Positions 32,141 to 41,800 of a stretch of 62,598 bases of DNA are shown piece by piece. This DNA comes from Syntrophomonas sp. UBA5314. Its GTDB lineage: Bacteria; Bacillota; Syntrophomonadia; Syntrophomonadales; Syntrophomonadaceae. Every line of letters begins with the position of its first letter. The first letter of the stretch is position 1. Position numbers and translations under genes: made by a program. Under the pieces are notes generated by a model that saw only the letters and a list, made by a program, of their open reading frames with translations, was not told where the DNA came from and did not search any database. The stretch is taken from contig DHRK01000054.1 in the NCBI GenBank assembly GCA_002410325.1, positions 1-62,598 on the forward strand, read 5' to 3'.

Positions 32141-32469
32141 ATCGCGCCCTCCTTACTTGATGCGTCTGAAAAAGCTCCGTGGAATTTATTCATACTTAAC
32201 CTGTCATCATCGAATATTAGATTGGCCTATCATGTCCCTCGTCCCGCCCCTTCACTTTATAAAAAAACGGGTTTTGGTTATTTTATGGATAATTTTCATA
32301 TGTCGTTACAGGGTGCACAGGCGAGCCGCAGAGGCGGTTCTTTTTGGAGTTCAGGGATGCGATGCCGCAGCCTTCTTACGGTGAGTAAAAGTTTATAAAA
32401 TGATGACTGCGCCTCTCCCGCGCCTCGGCCATTCGCAAAAGCAATCATTTACAAATCGTGTCTTTCTTA
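32141..32469. other. Divergent intergenic region between the collagen-like genes and perR
   Basis: No gene recognised. It holds the upstream region of the minus-strand collagen-like pair and one Rho-independent terminator-like hairpin at 32323-32345. I could not fit a clear sporulation sigma-factor promoter. Confidence 0.4.
32323..32345 (+). terminator. Terminator-like hairpin
   Basis: Stem gagccgc/gcggttc (32323-32329 with 32334-32340, one G-T pair), followed by five T residues. No intact plus-strand gene lies immediately upstream. Confidence 0.5.
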
Positions 32470-32518
32470 TTATAATTATTTCAAAATTATAATCATTACA
32501 AATATAAAATTATTATAA
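32470..32518. promoter_or_regulatory. Three overlapping or adjacent Per boxes upstream of perR-katA
   Basis: Against the Bacillus PerR consensus TTATAATnATTATAA, TTATAATCATTACAA (32487-32501) fits with one mismatch. TTATAATTATTTCAA (32470-32484) and ATAAAATTATTATAA (32504-32518) fit with two each. They sit 20-70 bases before the start codon of the Fur-family gene, as expected for peroxide-regulated, autoregulated expression. Confidence 0.75.
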
Positions 32519-32538
32519 ATATGGAGAGAAGGGTTCGT

Positions 32539-32955
32539 ATGAAACCGTCATTTGAAGATCTTATGCATGAGTTAGTCATTCGGAAAATACGCCCTTCGCA
32601 TCAGAGGATCAAGATACTGGAATACCTGATGGAGCATCCCTGTCACCCTACCGTGGATCAGATATTCAATGATCTGCAAAAGGAGATCCCGACATTGTCA
32701 AAATCAACGGTCTACAATACCTTAACTTCCTTTATGGAGGCCCAGCTGGTAAGGGTCATCACCATCGAAGAAAATGAAACCCGGTACGACATTATCACCC
32801 ACAACCATGGACATTTTAAATGCGATTCTTGCGGAGCCATCTATGATTTTAAAATCAACATCGACGATTTTACGGCGGGTGAATTGAGCGGTTTCCAAAT
32901 CTACGACAAGAATGTTTATTTTAAAGGTATTTGCCCGAAGTGCCTTTATAAATAA
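32539..32955 (+). CDS. perR: PerR-type Fur-family peroxide-responsive repressor
   Basis: A 138-residue Fur-family regulator. The N-terminal winged helix (HQRIKILEYLMEHPCHPTVD; LSKSTVYNTLTSF) is followed by the dimerisation/metal domain with HNHGHFKCDSCG and the second zinc pair CPKC at the C-terminus. It represses catalase and iron-store genes until Fe-catalysed oxidation inactivates it. The PerR rather than Fur identity is inferred from the Per boxes upstream and the catalase gene 28 bases downstream. ATG 32539 with a gagaaggg site is chosen over 32521, which overlaps the site. Confidence 0.88.
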   Translation: MKPSFEDLMHELVIRKIRPSHQRIKILEYLMEHPCHPTVDQIFNDLQKEIPTLSKSTVYNTLTSFMEAQLVRVITIEENETRYDIITHNHGHFKCDSCGAIYDFKINIDDFTAGELSGFQIYDKNVYFKGICPKCLYK

Positions 32956-32983
32956 AATAAAAATCATTCAAAGGAGGTTTGCT

Positions 32984-34447
32984 ATGAGCAAAGGTGAAGA
33001 GAAAAAGCTGACGACAGTTGCCGGGGCTCCGGTGGTTGACAATCAAAACGCCATGACTGCCGGCCCCAGAGGGCCTATGTTGCTGCAGGACGTATGGTTT
33101 TTAGAAAAGCTGGCTCATTTTGACCGGGAAGTCATCCCGGAGAGGAGGATGCATGCCAAAGGTTCTGGCGCTTATGGAACCTTTACGGTAACCCATGACA
33201 TCACCCGCTATACGAAAGCCAGGATTTTCTCGGAAATAGGGAAACAAACCGAGATGTTTGCCCGCTTTTCCACGGTGGCCGGGGAGCGGGGCGCGGCGGA
33301 TGCCGAGCGTGACATCCGCGGTTTTGCCATGAAGTTTTATACCGAAGAAGGCAACTGGGATCTGGTGGGGAACAATACTCCCGTGTTTTTCCTTCGCGAT
33401 CCCCTTAAATTTCCGGATTTGAACCATGCTATCAAGCGCGATCCCCGCAGCAACCTGAGAAGCGCCAAAAACAACTGGGACTTTTGGACGTCGCTGCCGG
33501 AAGCCCTCCACCAGGTTACCATCACCATGAGCGATCGGGGCATTCCCTTATCCTATCGGCATATGCACGGCTTTGGCAGTCATACCTATAGCATGCTCAA
33601 CGCCGATAATGAACGGGTGTGGGTGAAATTTCACCTGGTCTGCCAGCAAGGCATCAAGAACCTGACCGATGCCGAAGCGGAAGCGCTGATTGCCAAAGAT
33701 CGCGAAAGCCACCAGCGCGATCTGCTGGAAAGCATCGATCGCGGGGATTTCCCGCGCTGGAAGATGTTCATCCAGGTTATGAGCGAGGAGCAGGCGGCTA
33801 ATATGCCCTACAATCCCTTTGATTTGACCAAGGTATGGTTTAAAAAAGAGTTCCCGCTGATCGAAGTGGGCTATTTTGAACTGAACCGGAATCCCGACAA
33901 CTATTTCGCCGATGTTGAGCAGGCGGCTTTCAACCCGGTCAATGTGGTTCCGGGCATCGGCTTCTCCCCGGATAAAATGCTGCAGGGAAGACTTTTCTCC
34001 TACGGAGACGCTCAGCGCTACAGGCTGGGAGTCAACCATCACCAGATTCCCGTCAACGCCCCCCGCTGCCCGGTCAACAGCTATCACCGGGACGGGCAGA
34101 TGCGAGTCAACAGCAATGCCGGCAGCACTTTGGGCTATGAGCCCAACAGTTACGGAGAATGGCAGGAGCAGCCGGCGTTCAGGGAGCCTCCCCTGGCTTT
34201 GCGCGGCGCCGCCGACCATTGGAGTTTCCGGGAAGACGACGATGATTATTACACCCAGCCGGGACTCTTGTTCAGACTGATGAACTCTGAACAGCAGCAG
34301 GCCTTATTTGACAATACAGCTGCCGCCCTGGGGGACGCTCCCTCGGAAATTAAAATCAGGCATATTGGAAATTGCTTAAAAGCCGATCCCGCTTATGGCA
34401 AGGGCGTGGCGGACGCTCTGGGCATCCCGCTCGATGAAGTGAAATAA
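32984..34447 (+). CDS. katA: Heme catalase
   Basis: A 487-residue monofunctional catalase that converts H2O2 to water and oxygen. Visible active-site parts are distal His57 in RRMHAKGSGAYG, Asn130 in VGNNTPVFF, and the proximal heme-ligand Tyr near 340 in RLFSYGDAQRYRLG followed by NHHQIPVN. The small-subunit length without a C-terminal flavodoxin-like domain fits the clade 1/3 enzymes of Bacillota. ATG 32984 follows a perfect aaaggaggt site. It is cotranscribed with perR and so should be induced by peroxide. A strong terminator ends the operon. Confidence 0.96.
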   Translation: MSKGEEKKLTTVAGAPVVDNQNAMTAGPRGPMLLQDVWFLEKLAHFDREVIPERRMHAKGSGAYGTFTVTHDITRYTKARIFSEIGKQTEMFARFSTVAGERGAADAERDIRGFAMKFYTEEGNWDLVGNNTPVFFLRDPLKFPDLNHAIKRDPRSNLRSAKNNWDFWTSLPEALHQVTITMSDRGIPLSYRHMHGFGSHTYSMLNADNERVWVKFHLVCQQGIKNLTDAEAEALIAKDRESHQRDLLESIDRGDFPRWKMFIQVMSEEQAANMPYNPFDLTKVWFKKEFPLIEVGYFELNRNPDNYFADVEQAAFNPVNVVPGIGFSPDKMLQGRLFSYGDAQRYRLGVNHHQIPVNAPRCPVNSYHRDGQMRVNSNAGSTLGYEPNSYGEWQEQPAFREPPLALRGAADHWSFREDDDDYYTQPGLLFRLMNSEQQQALFDNTAAALGDAPSEIKIRHIGNCLKADPAYGKGVADALGIPLDEVK

Positions 34448-34457
34448 ATTACGCTGC

Positions 34458-34497
34458 CGGGGAAGGGGCGCAGAGGCTGAGCCCCTTCCCCGCTTTT
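34458..34497 (+). terminator. Strong Rho-independent terminator of perR-katA
   Basis: The stem cggggaaggggc/gccccttccccg (34458-34469 with 34481-34492) is perfect over 12 pairs and followed by ctttt. Confidence 0.85.
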
Positions 34498-34534
34498 CCG
34501 CCCGGCCGGCCAGCGCCATAAGGATGTCAGTTTT

Positions 34535-34669
34535 ATGATGGCGGTTTCTGCCCTTTTCCATACCTGCCACATCATCGGTATTCGCAAGGATATCCGGGCC
34601 AGAATCGGTAAGCAGATCGGAGATATCGTCAAAGTTACATTGAAGGAAAGAGATGATTATCAAAAATAA
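34535..34669 (+). pseudogene. C-terminal fragment of a DUF1905-type protein
   Basis: A 44-codon frame ending at TAA 34667-34669 contains IIGIRKDIRARIGKQIGDIV followed by KVTLKE. This is the conserved core of DUF1905 proteins (about 90-100 residues, sometimes fused to YdeI-like domains). Only the C-terminal half is present, without a ribosome site. It is probably a relic. Confidence 0.6.
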
Positions 34670-34767
34670 TGGGTAAAAAAGTCTGAAGGGACTACTTTTT
34701 ATGTAAGGTTTCCTATACCGCTGCAACAGGAATTGGCGTTATAAATAATCGTCCTGAGAAGTTTGGC

Positions 34768-35040
34768 TTATTTAATAATTTTCATTAAGTCCGCCTTGGC
34801 ATATAGCACACGTTGAATCTCTACAATTTTCTCCTGTTCCCGTACAATATAAAAAACAGCATAGTTTTTTACAGGCAGCAGTCGGTGCTCCTCTTGCAAA
34901 GGCTTAAGCGTACGATAAGTTTTGTGTGCATAAGGAGAGTCTTGCAGTAAAGAAATCGAGTGGTCAAAGGCCTCTAGCAAATCCAAGGCCGCTTGGGGTG
35001 CTTTTAACTGATCGGCTATATATTGAAAGATATCTCTCAA
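34768..35040 (-). CDS. ParE/RelE-family toxin, N-terminus probably damaged
   Basis: The 90-codon frame from a TTG codon encodes a RelE/ParE superfamily toxin (LRDIFQYIADQLKAPQAALD; LPVKNYAVFYIVREQEK). Family resemblance continues upstream of the TTG in the same frame (DEITSEIDLARQD) without any ATG, GTG or TTG before a stop. The native start seems lost or frameshifted. No antitoxin gene is visible upstream. The toxin may be inactive, which would explain survival without an antitoxin. ParE poisons gyrase and RelE cleaves ribosomal mRNA; the subgroup is not clear. Confidence 0.65.
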   Translation of the reverse strand: MRDIFQYIADQLKAPQAALDLLEAFDHSISLLQDSPYAHKTYRTLKPLQEEHRLLPVKNYAVFYIVREQEKIVEIQRVLYAKADLMKIIK

Positions 35041-35195
35041 ATCCTGTCTTGCCAGATCAATTTCGCTCGTGATCTCATCAATACCTACGGCATGCTCTAC
35101 CGGCAGCTGTTTTTATCAGGCCCAGGGGCAGCCGGGTAACTCAAGCCCAACTCGTTCATTGACGAAATCCCGTTAGAATGGATTATAACTTAAGC

Positions 35196-38100
35196 CTAGT
35201 CTTGGACGGCCTCGGTCAATCTCTGGTCAATCTTTATATCAAGCTCTTGCTCCAAGCGTTTTTTAAAGCTGTAATAAAGCTTGACTGCCTTACTTCTCCT
35301 CCCTTGAGCCATATACAGATGAAGCAGTTCCAGACATACGTTTTCGTTGTATGGTTCCGTCGCTAAAGTGCGTCTCAGGATTTCTTCGGCCTGTCGCCAT
35401 TCTCCACGCTTTATATAGATGGCGCTTAGTTTCTGGCATGCCTCTATAAAGATGGATCTGAGCCTTTCCCGCTCCTGGAATACCAGGTCGCCGTAATCGC
35501 TGCCTTCCATCAAATCCCCTTTATAAGCAGATATCATTCTTGCCAGTATATCTGCCTGCTTTTTTTCTATTTCCGAAGGTGGGCCGGCCGGCAGGGACAA
35601 TTCGTCATAGAGGTGTAAAAACTCGTGTATGTCAAGCTCCAAGGCCTCATTCTTTCTTATTTGCAGGCCTTCCGGGGTTTCATAGATAAAGGCGTTGTCT
35701 CCCGCAACTTCCGCATTATATTGGGAGAGGGTTTTTCTAAGATAATACAGGGCGGTCCGCTGTGAAGCGATGGCGGATTTGCGGTCTGAGCCGGACCAAA
35801 AAATCTCGGCCAGAATCTCTTTGGATACGGCATTGCCGCTGGCCAGCAGAAGATAGTCAAGCAAGCCCTTGACCTTTTTGGTTTTCCACCCGGTGTCGGG
35901 AATTTTTATCCCGTTTACCGAAATTTCCGGTTTTCCAAATAGAGTTGCCTTGACAAAATAAAGCTGTTCCGAGCCATCTCCCTGGTATGTGAAGACAAAA
36001 TCGTCGACGAAATCTGTTAGGCGGCTTTCGTCTATGGTTTTTACCCTGGCGCTCAAGTACCTTACCGTTTTGTCGCTGTAAAATTTGCCCAGCAGATCTT
36101 CCGCATACTCGGTTCCATAGCCGCAGCGTATGCTGCGCAGCGCTATTTCAAGCACTGTGGGGATATGAATGTCCCAGAACATGCAGTATTTATTGCCGGC
36201 CGCCAAATCCATAGCCTGCCTCAGATAGCGGTATCCCCGCTCCGTATCGCCGCTGGCGTAATACAGCCTGGCCAAGTGGAAGCAGGAACCGCACAGCACC
36301 TGATAGCCCTTTTTGGCCCGGGCCGCCTTTATCGATGCCAGCAGGCAGCGTTCCGCCAGTTGAAAATCTCCCGCCTCCCTGGCAATCGCTCCGAGTATGG
36401 ACAGTGAGCTTTCATAGACCATCATGCCGGGCCGCGCCTTGCGGATCAACTCAATATCCCTGCGGGCTTCGTCAAGATCCGGCCCGGGACGGTTGGGCCG
36501 TATGCTCCAAAGACACCGGAGCAGTCGGCATGCTGCGGCCATGGCCTTATTGTTTATCTGGCGGAAGTGGAAAACCGCGTGATCCAGCATTGCATCCGCA
36601 GCTTCCCCATCAAAAGACAGATAGCGCTCCAAGGCAGCCAGGCGCCTTCCGTGGGCCGACAGATATTCATAATCGTATTTCTCGCCGATAGCGATGATTT
36701 CAGCGATGTATGACGGCAAGGACTCTTTCTCGTTCTTCAGAATCAAGACGATGCTGAGAAAAAGCAGGATAAACCCCCGGGAAGGCTCCATATTTTTGAA
36801 TTTATTCAATATTAGCGCTGTTTCCATACAGCGCTCCCCCTGGTCAAGCTTGCCCAGGCAGTAATAAACGATGCAGGAAAGGATCAGGTATAGCCATTGG
36901 CTGTCTTCGGGAAGAAGGGCGTACAGGACGCTTTCGCTTTGTGCTTCGGCCAGGGAAAAACGGTCTTCCCCGATGGAGCGCACTATGTCAAGTATGACCA
37001 GAGTGTTTCGAAGCTCCGCTGAAACATCGGGCAGCGGTTGGGGAAGGGCCGCTGTCATTTCGACCAGCCCCTTCATATCGTTGCTGCACATTAAAATATA
37101 GATCAGGACGGTAGCCGCGTCATAATAGGTCTGTAGATTGTTATCCTGCAGCGACAGACGCAGAACCTTTTTCAGATCGTCTACTATTTCCAACTGTCGG
37201 TTGTTGGGCATCAGCTGGGCTTTAAACAGCAAGAGGACCGGGTTTTCATTGACCATATCCCCGGGCAGCAAATCCAGCCACCTCTTTAATTGCCCGGTCT
37301 CTCCGATCATGAACTTATTAAAGCCCGCTTCGGTTACTATATCCACAGCAGAAGCGGAATTGCCGCATTTGATCAGATGCTCCGCGGCGCGGCCATAGAT
37401 GGCATGTCTCATGTAGTATCCGGCGGCTTTCAGGTGCAGCCTGGCAAGCTGTTCCTCGAGATAACGGTCTTTTAGAATGGATAACAGAAATTCTCGGAAT
37501 AAAGCATGAAAACGGTAGACAACCGGATCCCCGGGAATCTTCTGAATGAACATGCCGAAACCCATGCACTGCCCGATCAGTGATTTTATACCGTCGATTT
37601 CCAGTATTTCCGCGGCCTCGGCCTCAGAAAAGTCCTGCAGCAGGGCCAGTTGGGCCAGAGCATCCTGCGTGTCGCTGGGCACGGATTTGAGCACTTCCAG
37701 GGACATATAGCGAAACAGGGCGTCTTCATGGCCCAGCTTACCGGATTCGATTGCTGCGGTGTCAAGACCTTGGCTCCGGAAAGCCTGCCATAAGATGATG
37801 ATGCCGGCTACCCAGCCTTCGGTGTTTTCGGCAATGATCTCCGTCAATTTCCTATCCGGGACGGCCTGGCCCATGCTCAGCATTAAATCCTTTATTTCAA
37901 CATTGCTGAAAGCCAGGTCTGCTGCACTGATTTCCAAAACTTTTTTTTCCAGTTTTTGTTTTTCGGTAAAAACATGAAGATGGGCCCGGTTTAATACAAA
38001 AATCGCCCAGGAGGGCGGAAGGTTATCGAGCAGGTACCTGGTCATATCGCATATATCCTGGACTTGAGCCACGTTTTGAAAATCATCCAGGACAATATAA

Positions 38101-38513
38101 GTCCGGGTATCGCTGGCGCGGCTGTGATGCGCCCATATTTCCTGGCAGATTACGGAAATGGCATGATGCGGCTGTGAACGCATATCCGCCGGCTCCTCGA
38201 GGGCTTTCCTGGATTCTGCGAACTCAGCGGCTTCCAGCGGGAATATCGCTTCGGCTAGGTGAGCGATGAACACCGGCAGGTTTTTATCCTCCGGGTCCAG
38301 GCGATACCAGCATACCCGGAAAGGCCTGGCTGCCTGACGGTTAAAATAGGAAACCGCCAGAGTTGTTTTTCCGTATCCGGCGGGGGCGCTTACGGTAAGC
38401 GCTTGGCACGAATTCATATTTTTATGAAGCCTTTTCAACCGGTCCGTCAGCAAAAAGCTTTCGGAAAGCTTCGGCATAATCAGCTTGCTCTTTAAAACGG
38501 AAACTTTATCCAT
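35196..38513 (-). CDS. Large STAND-ATPase transcriptional activator with TPR-like region and BTAD output
   Basis: The 1105-residue regulator begins like MalT/LuxR-type activators: SKLIMPKLSE, then Walker A APAGYGKTT (43-51) and the STAND ATPase (TYIVLDDFQNV). A long helical repeat region follows (about 350-850, TPR-like). Output is a SARP-like pair: an OmpR-type winged helix about 853-945 (LFGKPEISVNGIKI; KVKGLLDYLLLASGNAVSKE) and a bacterial transcriptional activator domain to the end (AEEILRRTLATEPYNENVCL). Such proteins bind an inducer or partner, oligomerise with ATP, and activate nearby genes. It is divergent from the SLH gene at 38896, a plausible target. Confidence 0.88.
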   Translation of the reverse strand: MDKVSVLKSKLIMPKLSESFLLTDRLKRLHKNMNSCQALTVSAPAGYGKTTLAVSYFNRQAARPFRVCWYRLDPEDKNLPVFIAHLAEAIFPLEAAEFAESRKALEEPADMRSQPHHAISVICQEIWAHHSRASDTRTYIVLDDFQNVAQVQDICDMTRYLLDNLPPSWAIFVLNRAHLHVFTEKQKLEKKVLEISAADLAFSNVEIKDLMLSMGQAVPDRKLTEIIAENTEGWVAGIIILWQAFRSQGLDTAAIESGKLGHEDALFRYMSLEVLKSVPSDTQDALAQLALLQDFSEAEAAEILEIDGIKSLIGQCMGFGMFIQKIPGDPVVYRFHALFREFLLSILKDRYLEEQLARLHLKAAGYYMRHAIYGRAAEHLIKCGNSASAVDIVTEAGFNKFMIGETGQLKRWLDLLPGDMVNENPVLLLFKAQLMPNNRQLEIVDDLKKVLRLSLQDNNLQTYYDAATVLIYILMCSNDMKGLVEMTAALPQPLPDVSAELRNTLVILDIVRSIGEDRFSLAEAQSESVLYALLPEDSQWLYLILSCIVYYCLGKLDQGERCMETALILNKFKNMEPSRGFILLFLSIVLILKNEKESLPSYIAEIIAIGEKYDYEYLSAHGRRLAALERYLSFDGEAADAMLDHAVFHFRQINNKAMAAACRLLRCLWSIRPNRPGPDLDEARRDIELIRKARPGMMVYESSLSILGAIAREAGDFQLAERCLLASIKAARAKKGYQVLCGSCFHLARLYYASGDTERGYRYLRQAMDLAAGNKYCMFWDIHIPTVLEIALRSIRCGYGTEYAEDLLGKFYSDKTVRYLSARVKTIDESRLTDFVDDFVFTYQGDGSEQLYFVKATLFGKPEISVNGIKIPDTGWKTKKVKGLLDYLLLASGNAVSKEILAEIFWSGSDRKSAIASQRTALYYLRKTLSQYNAEVAGDNAFIYETPEGLQIRKNEALELDIHEFLHLYDELSLPAGPPSEIEKKQADILARMISAYKGDLMEGSDYGDLVFQERERLRSIFIEACQKLSAIYIKRGEWRQAEEILRRTLATEPYNENVCLELLHLYMAQGRRSKAVKLYYSFKKRLEQELDIKIDQRLTEAVQD

Positions 38514-38895
38514 ATCTTCGACTCCGCGTGCACATTTGGCATATAGATTTGGAAAATATTTTTAAGTTGAATATTTACTCTCTATTGTACCGTAAAAAAA
38601 CGAAGTGCAAAATGTTCTTATGCCTATTTTTAGGGAACTCCTTCCTATATCAATTCACTTTCCATTTTATATTTTTTTGATGTCGGTACTGTAAAATCGA
38701 AAGGAAATTAAATAGGAAGATCCTTCTATCTCTAGCTTCAGAGGAGGGTTAAGCAAAGCTGATTTTATAAAAAACCGGCCTATCGGTCCCTACTGCTGCG
38801 TTTCCTGTTGCCGAGTGCTCCCGGGAAGCCCGGGGTCTGTAAAAGAATACCGTCCGTTTGGGAAAAGAAAAATTGGAGAGGAGCGAATAAGCAAA
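38514..38895. other. Divergent intergenic region between the BTAD activator and the SLH gene
   Basis: About 380 bp. It contains an A/T-rich half near the activator start and a G/C-rich half with the palindrome cccgggaagcccggg (38820-38834). Activator binding sites and a leader for the SLH gene would be expected here, but no repeated operator could be read by eye. Confidence 0.4.
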
Positions 38896-41800
38896 ATGGC
38901 TTTTAAAAGAAAATCCAAAACCATGTCAATATTATTGACCATGGCCCTGCTGCTCATGCTATGGCCGGGAGTTGCCTATGGGGCGGGTCCTGCCTTTATG
39001 GGCGGGGCGTTGAATATTGATGCGTATCATTCTGATACCTATATTCGCGTGAATGTCTCGATTAGCGAAGCCGTATATGGTAATGTGGCAGCGACTACTG
39101 CTGTTGACCAAAATGATTTTGAGTTTGTAATAAGCCCTAACGGGGGAACCGTAACCAAGGCTGCTATAAATGCTATGCAGGACACTGGCAGCGGTCCCGT
39201 CGACCCAGGAGATAGACACTTTTTCTTCCATGTGCGCTTGACCGACGATGGAGGAACCCAGGTTGCGCCCAGCGGTGTGGAGACCATTACGCTCAGACCG
39301 GTTGCCAATTCAGTTTTTAACGCCGGTGGAGAGGCCATGGAAACCACGCAAACATTAACGACTACATTGCCAGATAGAATAAAACCGGTATTTGCAGCCG
39401 GTTATCCCCAGGCAGGAGCCGCCCAGGCAGCCGGCAGCAAACAGGTGCAGTTGGTAGTCAAGCCGCTGAATGAAAGCGTGACCGCCTATTATGTGATCGT
39501 GGCGAATAATGCCGGCGCTCCCAGCGCCGCCCAGGTCATGGCCGGAAAAGACAGCGCGGACCAGGCGGCCCTGGCCGCCGGCAATGGTGCGGCAGCTCCG
39601 GCCGGCGAAACCAGTTTAACCACGGGCGCATTGCCAGCGGACGCCACTGATTACGACGCTTACGTGGTCATCAAAGACGCCGCCAATAATGCCGCAGATC
39701 CGGTCAAGATTGACGTAACAACCCCGGCCGCCGCCGTCGCCAATGTCTGCGAAATTGTCGGCGGAGCACCGTATCCCACCGTACAAGCGGCGGTGAACGC
39801 GGTGGCTGCCGACGATACTAAGACCATCAGGATGCTGGGCAGCTTCACGCACGACGGCACTATCACCGTTGACAGCGGTAAAAATATTGCTTTGAATTTG
39901 GACGGAAATACGTTAAATATCCATTCTGGAGCTATAGGATCAGCTCTTTGGGTAAAGGACAACAACACTCGTGTAGAGGTCGCAAATGGCACGCTGAATG
40001 TCGTCGGCAATGATGAGTACGGAATTTTGGTAGAAAACGGCGGCACCATAGATCTTGGCGGCAGCGCCCAAATTCATGCTGCCGGCAGGCACCGTGGAGT
40101 AAAAGTAACAGGAAACAACAGTGCGGCTACCGTCACCACCGCCACGGGTACTACGGGTGTCGGCAATTACGGCGTAGATGTTGCGAGTGGCGGGCAGGTT
40201 AGGGTAATCGGAAATGCCATTGGTTATTGCGCTGTTTCGGTTGGGTCATCCAGTTTCGCTGAAATCGGCGGCGATGCTATCGGTGAGTTTTACGGAGTTT
40301 TGGCCTCTGGTACGGGCGCAGAAGCTATGGTCACGGGGGATGCGATAGCCACGGACAATACGCAGCAAAGTAGTGGGGCCAGGGCCATAGACGGAGCAGA
40401 GATTACCATAGGCGGTAATGTAGTGGGTATGAAATATGGCGCTTACGCTTCGTCCAATGGCAGCAATACGGTAATCACCGTAGGCGGTAATGTTACCGTG
40501 ACCGGTAACAGCGGAGCCGGGGCGTTTGCCACAGGAGTCAATGCGGAAGTATTCATAGACGAAGAGATAACTGCAGCCGGTATTGGCGCACAGGCTGACA
40601 GTGGCGGAAAGATCAGCATAGATGGCTTTATCAATGCCAACCCTTATATACGGATCGAAGGTATCGTTAAGGGTGCAGGGGATAAGACGCTTCCAAGCAC
40701 CAGGCCGGGCTACTACACCTACACCGACAACACCAGCACCGTCTGGGTAAAGGATGCCGCTTCTCCCACTGTTCCCGCCAACCTGCGCACGACCGGCCAG
40801 ACATCGTCCAGCATCAGCCTGGCCTGGGATGCTTCCACCGATGATGGGGGAGTGGATCGCTATAAGGTGGAAATGAAATCGGGGAATGGAGCGTGGACCC
40901 AGATCGGCACCCCGGCGGTCAACCAATTCACTCAAAACGGCCTGTCCTCATCCACGACTTACCTTTTCCGGGTCAAAGCAGTGGATGCGGCCGGCAACGA
41001 ATCCGGCTGGTCGAACGAATTGAGCGCCGCCACGACTTCCTCCGGCGGCGGAGGCGGGGGAGGAGGCAGTAGTGAAAACGGGAACACTCCTTCCACGGGG
41101 AGCTCTGTCACCTCCTCGGGCGGTAATGTGTCGGGCAGCGGCGTTACCCTGTCCATCCCCGCCGGGGCAGTACAAAACGATGTTCACGTGCAGGTAAGCC
41201 AAGCCGCCCTGACTTCCGGGATGAGCCTGCCCGCCGGCAGTCAGCTCGTCAGCCAGGTGGTGGACATCATCAAAGACCAGTCCGGCAACTTCGCAGTGCC
41301 GGTTACCATCACCATGTCTTTTAATCAATCGCAAATCGACCCGTCAAAATACGATATCGCGATCTGCTATTTCGACGAGGAGAGCGGTCAGTGGGTGGAA
41401 CTGGACAACATCGAGATAGACCTGAATAACGGCACCATCAGCGGTCAGGTCGAACACTTCACCAAATTCGCGGTCATCGCCATCCCTAAAGCGACCGACA
41501 CTCAACCGGAACCCCAGCCGTCATCCACCCCGCCCGCTGATATATCCGGTCACTGGGCTAAAGACAGCATTGTAAAATTGATCGATGCCGGAGTCATGGG
41601 CGGTTATCCGGACGGCAGTTTCCAGCCCGATAAAACCGTTACCCGGGCCGAATTCACCGCCATGCTGGTCAAAGCCTTGAAGCTCGACCCCAAGGACGGA
41701 CCGGCCTTTACAGATACCACCGCCCACTGGGCCAAGGAGAGCGTCGGCACCGCCGCCGCCCACGGTCTGGTCAGCGGCTATGACCAAAATACTTTCGGCC

